In this document: positions 55,140 through 64,000 of the stretch, in pieces
Numbering within the stretch: the first letter of the stretch is position 1
Layout of the letters: each line of letters starts with the position of its first letter
DNA from: Sapria himalayana
Taxonomy: Eukaryota; Streptophyta; Magnoliopsida; Malpighiales; Rafflesiaceae
NCBI GenBank assembly: GCA_029783825.1
Contig: JAREIK010002964.1
Coordinates: 175,488-239,487, forward strand
DNA: 64,000 nucleotides
Direction of reading: 5' to 3'
Translations under genes and position numbers: made by a program
Notes under the pieces: generated by a model
Databases searched by the model: none
The model's input: the letters and a program-made list of their open reading frames with translations, nothing else
What the model was told of the DNA's origin: nothing

Positions 55140-56345
55140 ATTAATTAAAAAATATATGAATAATAAAAAATATTTGTACATACATTTATTAATATCGAAA
55201 AAACTTATGGAGTCATCAGAAACTTAATTTGATGAGTATAATATTAAAAATATATATTATATATGTATAGAGAGTTAATCAAAAATATGTATAATAAAAT
55301 AATATTTAAAGTTGGTTCAAGATGTTATTCATGATAGTTATGATACTCTCCCAAGAATCATCGCTTAATCTTTATATTTTTCTGCAAATTATAAATTAAT
55401 TAATTAATTAATTAGGGATTTCTAAGAAGATATTTCTTAGTGTATGCTATATGTAGATCACATAATATTAATGAATAAAACTGAAGAATAATTTAGTAAG
55501 AAACTAGGTATTTAAATGATATTACTTTAGCCTAAAAAATTTAAGATTAGTTGTAATAAGATAAATTATTTGAAATATGAGTTTAATCATAATAATAGTA
55601 ATAATGATATGATAATTAACATAAAGAAAGTTTAAAATATTAAAGGTCAATAAAAATTTTAAATAGATAGATTTTATATATTAAGTAAAATGTAAACATT
55701 GACAAAAATATTACTGAAAGGATTAAAGTTGAATTGAACAAATAAATTAAATAGAAGACATGAATTGATTAGAGAACGCTAAAAAACATCCCTTGATGTA
55801 TGTTAGTTAATGACATTAGGTAATGAAACTGAATAAAAGTTAGGTAAAAAATTAAATATTTAGATGGTAACACATAAGGCTCAGAGGTTTAAGATTAGTC
55901 GTAGTAAAACAAAGTAATTAAAATATGCATTTAACCATATTATGAATGATAATGAATTATTAATAAAAATGAGAAATCAAAAAATATTAAAGATTACAAA
56001 TAATTTTAAATACTTAGGCTCTATATTAAATAAAGATAAGGATAATGACAAATATTTCTCATAGAATTTATAGTTGGAACATGCACAAAGGATATAATAT
56101 GTATAAAACAAAAAAAAATTATATTAGTAATTTTTTGTGATAAACAAATACCAAATAAATTAAAAATAAAATTTCATAAAATAGGTATAAGACAAATCAT
56201 ATTTGATAAAAAAGAATATTAAATAATAAAAAAGTAACATGCACAAAAGATGATGATTGTATAGATGAGGATAATAAAGTAAATGTGTAATAAAACTAAA
56301 AAAATATAATTATAAATATAATTATAAATATAATTATTTGATATA
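55140..56345 (+). pseudogene. RTE-type LINE reverse transcriptase, two fragments
   Basis: Fragment 1 (55,140-55,680): INIEKTYGVI, YRELIKNMYNKIIF, a decayed CMLFADD box near 55,445, then KKLGI, KFKISCNKINYLKYEFNHN. Fragment 2 (55,780-56,345): a second decayed ADD box, FKISRSKTK, NFKYLGSILNKDKDNDKYFS near 56,010, KYQIN*K*NFIK, and a tail KSNMHKR. These are characteristic RTE/BovB-clade RT blocks. All frames are broken. It ends in an ATTATAAATATAATTATAAA run, after which the L1 element begins. Confidence 0.72.
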
Positions 56346-56496
56346 GATTATAATAACTCTTATAGATGTTATTATTATCATTATGAAGCATTAAGCATAG
56401 TAGTGATCGCTCAAAAACGCTCTCAACCTAGAGAGAGAAAACCCCTACTTTCTAGAGAGAGAAAATCTTCATTTTTGCTCAAATTGAGCTCCTTTC

Positions 56497-57873
56497 ATGC
56501 TAATAATGGAGCAAAAGGATTACTTAATAAAAAATAAGTCCTTTGTCTCGATCACAAGGGAGCCCGCGCCCTATTCATGCACCTTCGGAAATAAAAACGG
56601 GAGTCCCGTAGTTATTTTTTCTGCCGAAGATATGCAAAAACTCACGGCGCCCTATGAACTCATGCTTATCGAAAAGTTCTCCCATGGCAGGCCTCGACCG
56701 AACGATTTACTTCAGTTTATCTCCTCGTTGAAACTCACGGGAAGGATGAAGCTGGCAGATTATGATGCTAAACATGTGTTTTTACAGTGCTTCACGAATG
56801 AAGACTATTATCGTTTATGGTTTAGAGGTTCATGGCAAATTAATGGTTATCCTATGCGTGTCTTGAAATGGACGAAAGATTTCAGCCCACTGGAAGAGGC
56901 GCCTCTTGCCCCGGTATGGTTCTCCTCTCCCGAATCTCCCTATTTTCTTGTTTGATGCTCACCCTCTCTACGCAATATCATCTTGCTTGAGCAAGCCTCT
57001 CCTTCGGGATGAGGCAACAGTATCATTAACACGGCCAAGTAGAGCTCGTGTATGTGTGGAATGTAACTTACTCTCACAGCTGCCCGATAAAATCTGGATA
57101 GGCGGTGGGGAAGAAGGGCAACGCGATGGATTTTGACAATCAGCCATACCCGAAAATTTGCCTTCATACTGTGCTTCCTGTAAAAGGCTCGGGCACGATA
57201 TGCTTGAATTAAGATGGGTAAAGGGAAGGAAGAAATGAAGTTATGGCAGGAGGGTAGAAGGAGAAGGGTAGAAAAATGGATAAGAAAGGAGAACTTAGAC
57301 CCGATAGAATATGAGGAAGTTGAGGGTTTAGTGGAGGAAGTAAGGGAGAGTAGGAGATTAGAGGAGAATCTTGTGGAGATGGAAGGAGCTATAATTAATA
57401 ACGAAGTTAACATAGAGGGAAAGTCCGAAAAAGATAAGAATGAAGGTTGGGTAGAGGCAAATGGAAGAAGGAGAAGAGGTAAGAAAAATAAAGTTAGAAG
57501 GGTCCTAAAGGAAAGAATATAGGATTATAGTTGGTCAGATGATGATCTTCTGGATTTTCCAGAGGATGAATCAGAGGTATTCAGTTGCCCTCCTTTCGGA
57601 AGAGAAGAGGAAAATCGTGAGAAGTATAGGGAAAAGACGAGGGATGACCTAGCTATGTATGAGGATAATAGGGTCAGGCTCTCTAGAGACCAGTCAATGG
57701 AAGCTATAAAAAAAATGGTTTTGCAACTAGGAAAACATGAGATATATAATGAAATTAGTCAAGCATACGCAACTGCATCAAAAAATCCTAGAAACATGAG
57801 AAAACATTGGGGTAAAACTTATGAATCTAAGTACACAACTAGATCACAAACTAAATTAAGTTTTAATGGATAG
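56497..57873 (+). pseudogene. L1 ORF1, broken by frameshifts
   Basis: 56,497-56,955 (152 codons) carries a DUF4283 domain: SFVSITREPAPYSCTFGN, LTGRMKLADYDAKHVFLQCF, YYRLWFRGSWQINGYPMRVL. A frameshift near 56,920 moves the chain to LPNLPIFLFDAHPLYAISSC and TRPSRARVCVECNLLSQLPD. A second one near 57,130 leads to PENLPSYCASCKRLGHDMLE, a zinc knuckle with C-x2-C-x4-H but no last Cys. Then come an Arg/Glu-rich tail (57,214-57,522), a TAG at 57,520, and SWSDDDLLDFPEDESEVFSC to LSFNG ending at 57,873. The product would coat element RNA. It overlaps the ORF2 start by 8 bases (ATGGATAG). Confidence 0.85.
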
Positions 57874-60800
57874 CTGCTTATATTGGAATATCAAAGGGGT
57901 TACAAATAACCCCTCGATAAATAGATTGAAAAAATTAATTAAAATTAACAAGATCTCTTTGGTGATCATTGCTGAACCTATGTTCCAGCAGGATCAAATA
58001 ATTAAATATAGTCGTATATTAGGGTTTAATAATGCATATGCTAATGTAAATAGTAAGCTTTGGATTATGTGGCATAATTATTTAGATATTGAAATAGTTA
58101 AAGACACAGAACAAATAGTGCATTTTAAAATGGATAAAAACACAGAGGATATAGTATCGGTTGTGCATGCAAAGAATGATAAAAAATCTAGGCGAAAATT
58201 ATGGAAAGAAATGCAGGAAATTGCGGCTAAAAATCCTCCTTGGATTATAGGAGGAGACTTTAATATTATAAGAAGTGCCCTGGAAAAGAAATGAGGCAAA
58301 ACCCCGGATATAATAGCGATGACACAGTTTAATGATGCAATATCTAACTCTAATTTAATTGAGATAGATTTTGCAGGAACAAATTACACTTGGAGCAATA
58401 ATTGGCGGAAAAGAGGAACTATTTGGGCTAGATTAGACAGGGTGCTGTGTAATGCAAAGTGGCTAACCTCCCATGGAACCACTGGGCTGCGGCACCTAAA
58501 CAAAACCTGCTCGGACCATTGCCCTCTCCTCATATCGATTTATAAAAATAAAAGAGATGTAAGTAGTTTTAAATTCCAAAATATATGGGTTAAGCATAAA
58601 GATTTTGAGAATTTGTTGAAGGAGTCTTTGTTAGAACCAGCACCGGGTAAACCGATGCAGTTTTAATAACTAAGCTGTTTAGATTAAAAAAATGCCTAAA
58701 AATATGGAATAGGGATGTCTTTGGAAATATAAACCAAAAAATAATACAGGCAGAAGAACAAGTGGAAAAGTTAGAAAATGAATATGATAATAAAAATGAT
58801 GAAAAAATTAGACAAGCATTAAACAAGGCAAAGGCAGAGTTGAGCCTTAAGTTACACATGGAGGAAATATTCTGGAAGCAGCGAGCAAAAATTAAATGGC
58901 TAGAAGATGAGGATAAAAATACTAAATTTTTTCATAATATGTATAAAATAAAAGTTCAAAAGAATAAAATTAAAGGTCTTAAAAACAACAAAGGAACATG
59001 GGTTAAGGATGATAAGCAACTAGGAATCATGTTCGAGGAATTCTTTAAAAGCCACCTTTGTGGTCAGGCATCTCACGGAGGAAATTCTTTAATGCAAGGG
59101 ATTAGTATGTCCATCACCAATGAACAAAATCATATGATGGAAATGTTTCCTTAAGAAGAAGAGGTTAAAAATGCAGTTTTTAATATGCATAAAGATAGTG
59201 CAGCAGGACCGGATGGCTGGAATAATTATTTTTTCCAGGCAACTTGGCCCATTATAAAAAATGATCTAGTCCCAGCAATTACTAGTTTTTTTGCAGGGGC
59301 AGATATCCCGAAAGCTTGGGCGAACTCATTTATCGTGTTAATTCCTAAAAAAGATTCCCCGTAGAAATGTGAAGATTTTAGACCCATAAGCCTATGCAAT
59401 GCAATTTATAAAATTTTAGCCAAAATAATTCAAAATAGACTTAGCCAAATTTTGCCGTTAATAATTTCACAGGAACAAACGGGGTTTGTTAAAAACAGAC
59501 TAATGATTGAAAATATAAGGTTAGCATCAGAAATGATGAAGGAGATAGCGATTAAAACGAGAGGAAACAATCTAGTAGTTAAACTAGATTTATCTAAAGC
59601 ATTTGACAGGGTAGAATGGGACACTCTGCTTTGTTATGAGAAAGTTTGGCTTCTCGGAAACATGCATAGATTTAATATATAGATGCATCTCAAGTGTTTG
59701 GGTTAGACTAATAATAAATGGTAAAAGAGGAGAAGAGTTTAAGCCAAGAAGAAGTTTAAGACAGGCTGATCCTTTGTCCCCCTTACTTTTCGATATTTAT
59801 TTAGAATTATTTATTCTTAATTTAAAAAGAAGACTATCAGAAGGTAAAATAATTCCTTTCAGGCAGCCAAAAAATACCCCGATAATAGGCTGCTTAGCTT
59901 ATGCAGATGATTTAATAATCTTCACAAATACTAGTAAAAAATCCATAAATAATCTCATTGATTTACTACAATTATTTGAGATGAAAACAGGACAAGTAGT
60001 TAATAAAGAGAAATATTAGTTTATGTTAGCAAAAAAGGTAGAAGCGAAAGTCATAAACAAGATTAAGAATATAACAAGCTTAAAACATAATAAAGGAGCT
60101 TTAATATATCTAGGCTGCCCAATATATGAAGGAAGATTGAAGGATCAATATTTAGCATCACTCCAAGATAAAATGAGAAGGAAAATAGCAGGCTGGAAGG
60201 AAAATTTACTAGGATTTAGAGGAAGAATTACTTTAATTTCACATGTTTTACAAACCACATTGGTACACATTTTATCTGTTATTCATCCTCCCAAGAAATT
60301 TATGTATAAACTTGAAATGGAAATGACAAATTTCTTATGGGGTAAAAAAAATGGGAAGCGGAAAATTCATTGGAAACTGGGAAGATATATGTTATCCAAA
60401 AGCAGAAGCAGGTCTAGGGATAATTACTTTACAGGATATGACCTCCGCCTAGGATTGCAAAGGGTGGTGGAGATTGAAAGAAAATGTTACCCTCTGGGCA
60501 AAATATATAAGGGCAAAATACCTAGAACAAATAATAAGCAGATTAAGCAGACATCGAACAGCTGGAGAGCACTGGAGAAGCAGAAGGAGATAGTAGATTC
60601 ACATTCAATATGGAAAAAGAATGGTTGGAAATGGACCCTCACACCTCAAGGTGATTTCACACTGAAATCTGTGAAGGAATTGATCAGGAATAAAAAACCA
60701 AGTAAGTCTTTATCTAAATGGGTCTGGAAGGCAAGTATACCGCAGAAAATGTGCTCGCTAGCATGGAAAGTATTAGCGAATGCGCTTCCAGTGGATACCA

Positions 60801-61789
60801 ATGTGCAAAGAAAAAGTATTAAAATTGTATCCAAATGCGAATGCTGTTTTGAGGCAGTATAGACCACGGATCATTTATTCTCGGAATGAAAAATTATTAT
60901 AAAAGTTTGGGAGGAACTAGAAGTAAATAAACATATTAGTAACAAAGAGGAAGTTTTAATTGAAATAATTAAAAAATGGGACAAGACAACCTCTAGCAGT
61001 CCCATTAGAAATTGGCTTAATCAAAATTTACCTCATGTAATAATATGGTGCATCTGGAAAACCCGAAATAAGAGCAGGTTTGAAGGCTTAAAGATGAATT
61101 CAAGGGAAATAATACAAGAAATAAGATAAATAATAAGTAATCTATCTAACATAAAGCCTATAAAGGTAGACAATAAATTTACACAAAAGTTAGAAGAAAA
61201 AGGCTGGGACCTCACTACAAATAAGATTAATTATTATTGGGTAAGAAGCATAAGCTGGGATAGGCCTCCGGAAGGAAAATTCTCCCTAAATACGGATGGA
61301 AGCTTTAATAGGGATACAAGAATTACAGGGGGATGTGGGGTAATAAGGGATTCTAAAGTTATTGTCATGAAAGCCTTTACGCAGGTTAGTGTAGCATTCT
61401 CGACTCTCCATTCGAAGATCAAGGCTTTACAAACAGGTTTATATGTCTGTAAAAAACTAGATATTAGAAATATACAAATTCAGGTAGATTCAATGCTATT
61501 GGTGGATTTAGTAGCTAGGAGGATATCTCTCTTGAGGTATGAAGAAGAGTTAGAAATAATAATTAATCTTATTAAAGAATTGAACGCATCAATATTGCAT
61601 ATATACAGAGAGGCAAACACATTAGCAGATAATCTCACTAGATTAGGTGTAGAAAAAGGAGAAATGAAATATGAAATGGATTCTATGTCAAAAAAATTAA
61701 AGAGGCTAGTGAAATTAGATATGAGAGCCTTCCCTTATCTAAGAATTAGAAAGGGTAAAATAGTAGAGAAAGATAAAAAAAGAGATTAG
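57866..61789 (+). pseudogene. L1 ORF2: endonuclease, RT, zf-RVT, RNase H; few disablements
   Basis: Start ATG at 57,866 (MDSCLYWNIKGVTNN). Endonuclease to about 58,650: IIGGDFNIIRS and CSDHCPLLIS are intact catalytic boxes. RT 59,160-60,020: DSAAGPDGWNNYFF, FRPISLCNAIYKILAK, VKLDLSKAFDRVEW, RQADPLSPLLFDIYLE (usually RQGDPLSP) and AYADDLIIF near 59,900, with the YADD box intact. zf-RVT 60,580-60,900: FTLKSVKELI, IPQKMCSLAWKVLANALP, CECCF. RNase H 61,200-61,670: LNTDGSF, VDSMLLVDL, HIYREANTLADNLTR. Breaks include TGA at 58,292, TAA-TAA near 58,665, TAA near 59,152, TAG near 59,362, a frameshift near 59,635, and TAG at 60,017. It would nick target DNA and copy element RNA, but cannot be made intact. 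Confidence 0.88.
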
Positions 61790-62729
61790 GCTAAAGAAAA
61801 ACCTAAACTATTAGAAGGAATGGAGGCAGTCGATAGGAGAATTTCTGTCCCTACAGTTTCAGGTTTGTTTAGAAAGGAATCTTAGAGGGAGGAAAGAAAT
61901 AGAATGTATACTTGTATTTGTTTTTCTTTTTCTTTTCTTGGTTTTCTTAGCAGCGCAGGAATTCAAAGAGACAGAGTTTATAATGTGGTTTGATTGCAGC
62001 ATTGTATTTGTCTCTGTTTTAAGTGTTTATGTTTATGTTATGTGATGAGAGTATTTTATAAGATTCTGTTGAAAGGTCATGTGTTATTTTTTAGTTTAGG
62101 ATAATAGTTTATTAGGAATTCTGTTCATAGAGTAGGGTATGCTGTCATTTAGATTCAGAAAATGCAGCACACACGATGAAGGGATAGCCTAGTCCTTGAA
62201 ACAGCATATAAAGTGTAGAGTGCAGCATAATAGTGAAAGCCAAGGCTCTGGAACAGCATATAAAGTGCAGACCTAGAGGGAACAAGATTCAAAGGCCTGG
62301 AAAAAATGATTGATGCAGAAAAAGTGTAGCATGAAGGATGTTTATAAAACAAAGATTCAGGTATGTAAGGAAGATAAATCCCTATGCAGAAAAATACTAG
62401 TTGTGCAGGCTTTGGAGCCGGCTATTGACTTATATAAGGAGGATCATGAAGGAAAAGTTAACAATAGGGAAGAGGGCAGATAACCGTGTATAATGTTCAA
62501 ATTTGGAAGCAAAGAAATAACTCAAGATCTTTAAACAAATAAGCTCAAAGCAAGCACACATGCTCATATTCAAATTAGGCTTTGTTCTTTGTTTTATTTT
62601 TTTCTTTAAAGTATATGGGTGTAAGAGGGATAAGGATAGATTTTAGCTTGTAAAAAAGATATTCATCCGCCAAAAGAGAGGGTTATAATTAATAAACAAC
62701 TTTAAAAAAAAAAAATAACTCTTATTGAT

Positions 62730-63639
62730 AATAAAAGAATTAAAAGCATACATAAAAAGAATTTGATACAAATTATAAACAATAGTTTGATTACTAAAAA
62801 ATTTTGAATTAGGAAACACTATATTTTAATTTTTTATTTGGGGCAAATTTGTATTGTTATGATTTCATACTGTAGAAATCCTAATTTTAGTGAAAGATTT
62901 TAATTTAGAAAATTATATCTTTTGATTAGTAGATTACTATTTTTTGGAGATCATGATATGACATTTACATACAAATAGATTATTTTTTTTAACAATTTAC
63001 ATATTATAGAAACAATTGTTACACCAAAGATATATATCGTGTATTAATTCCAAAAAAAAAGGATGACTTACATGGTATTAAACAAAATATACTAACTATC
63101 AAAGTCATCTAAGAATCCTTACATAATTAATTTATAGTGACGTGTATATTTATTAAAGAATAATATACAAAATTTATCTCTAATACATTAGTAGATTCAT
63201 TCTCTCTTTTATGTATCATTAATTATTTTACATGCATTCTTACTTTATACATATAGATAAATGACTCAGGATTCAATATTAATATTATTAATAATCATAA
63301 CAAATTCTTTATTTTCTTTTCTTATTTTAAAAATATTATTATTATTTATAAGAAATATTCTATACTTATTGGATATTTAATTATTTAATTTAGATTTTTA
63401 TAATTTTCCCATGTGATATTTATCTTAATTACTCTATTAATTTACTTTTTATGAGTTTTATTTCCAAACACCTTAATTTTTATTTTATATTTACTTCTAT
63501 TAATGTTTAATTACATGATCAAAACACAAAGAGAATAAATCCAATTAGATTTGAACATGTTAGGCTATATGTCTTCTCCTCTATGATAGGATTTTCAGAC
63601 CAATACAAGAACCAACACAATTAAATAAATTTAAAAAAA
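62730..63639. repeat. AT-rich flank with dispersed repeat copy 2 (63,100-63,510)
   Basis: 63,105-63,510 repeats the order of 54,180-54,620: GTCATCTAAGAATCCTTACA, CATTAATTATTTTACATGCA, TTCCCATGTGATATTTATC. The two copies lie in direct orientation 8.9 kb apart with the RTE and L1 sequences between them. The rest shows no feature. Confidence 0.5.
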
Positions 63640-64000
63640 AAAATTTAATGCAACATCTACTAAGTCATTGTGCACTGCCATGTGCCAAGTGACTTAGGGT
63701 CACATGGCCTTTCAAGTACATGTACATGCATATCGTGGAAAGATTAATTTTTTTATGAGCTATGTTGCACAAATCTAGCCATTGGATTTAACCTCCAATG
63801 ATCTGGGACAAAATCTAAAAGAAAGAATTGTGTCCAAATAAAGTTAAAATAAAATAAAAAATAACTTTTAATAAATTTTATAAATAGATACTTTATGTTT
63901 TTTCATTCTCCACTTTAACTAAAACTATATATTCTCTTTTATTTCTTATTGTAACTTATTTTTTTCTCTTAGAATTCTATAAATTTCTCTCTATATGTTT
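63640..64000 (+). mobile_element. Probable leader of another hAT element, cut by right edge
   Basis: CCATTGGATTTAACCTCCAA at 63,779 followed by ATAAATTTTATAAATAGATA and CT-rich ACTATATATTCTCTTTT words matches the subterminal leader of elements A, B and C. No GC-rich end of the usual kind is seen to its left, so it may be a truncated copy. Confidence 0.45.

Larger units (their letters stand above)
56368..62713 (+). mobile_element. Full-length L1-type LINE with 16-bp target duplications
   Basis: A 6.35-kb element in plus orientation: short 5' UTR, ORF1 (DUF4283 and knuckle), ORF2 (endonuclease, RT, zf-RVT, RNase H), a 0.9-kb 3' UTR and a terminal run of A ending at 62,713. Flanks AATAACTCTTATAGAT (56352-56367) and AATAACTCTTATTGAT (62714-62729) match at 15 of 16 bases, as expected of target-primed reverse transcription. 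The element landed at the 3' end of the RTE debris. If SPDS exon 1 lies beyond the window, this is still in intron 1. Confidence 0.9.

Overview
The window is nuclear DNA of a flowering plant: very AT-rich, with GT-AG introns, plant-type transposons and one plant housekeeping gene. The very long introns and the transposon load suggest a large genome. A monocot such as a palm is possible, but that is only an impression; the sequence shows no lineage marker I can prove.

The only recognisable host gene is a spermidine synthase (SPDS) on the minus strand, running from 36,160 down to its stop at 6,306. Eight exons can be joined with correct phase and GT-AG borders. They lie in three clusters (36,160-35,875; 14,270-13,830; 7,069-6,306), separated by introns of 21,604 and 6,760 bases. 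The exon with the start codon was not found, so intron 1 either extends beyond the right edge (over 27.8 kb) or its exon is not recognisable.

Nearly everything else is transposon debris in or beside these introns. 1-2,650: decayed DUF659-type hAT transposase. 5,471-5,960: fragment of a 'CACGG' repeat family (called family X here). 7,312-10,764: hAT element with GC-rich ends and a 1-mismatch 8-bp target duplication. 10,799-12,230: short hAT element with a family X copy nested inside. 12,386-13,430: family X copy with a 28-bp minisatellite. 16,850-19,480: two decayed Ty1/copia fragments split by a 542-bp MITE with a perfect target duplication. 19,489-20,841: hAT remnant. 21,232-21,825: broken EXO70 (exocyst) fragment. 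21,826-29,640: hAT copies nested in each other. 30,735-34,952: BED-finger hAT with a MITE nested in its transposase.

Upstream of the visible SPDS exons are an internally deleted copia element with both LTRs (37,115-39,064), itself carrying a MITE; a minus-strand hAT (40,557-44,099); and a minus-strand CCHC LINE (44,110-51,260) split by another family X copy (45,171-46,874). Then follow a short hAT element (52,088-52,578), LTR-like direct repeats, RTE-type LINE fragments (55,140-56,345), a complete but mutated L1-type LINE with 16-bp target duplications (56,368-62,713), and at the right edge what looks like the start of another hAT element.

No tRNA, rRNA or CRISPR array was seen. I found no convincing undescribed gene system. 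The best leads are the two related 420-bp MITEs with a perfect GC-rich hairpin followed by a T run, the family X elements with their minisatellite, and the captured EXO70 fragment.
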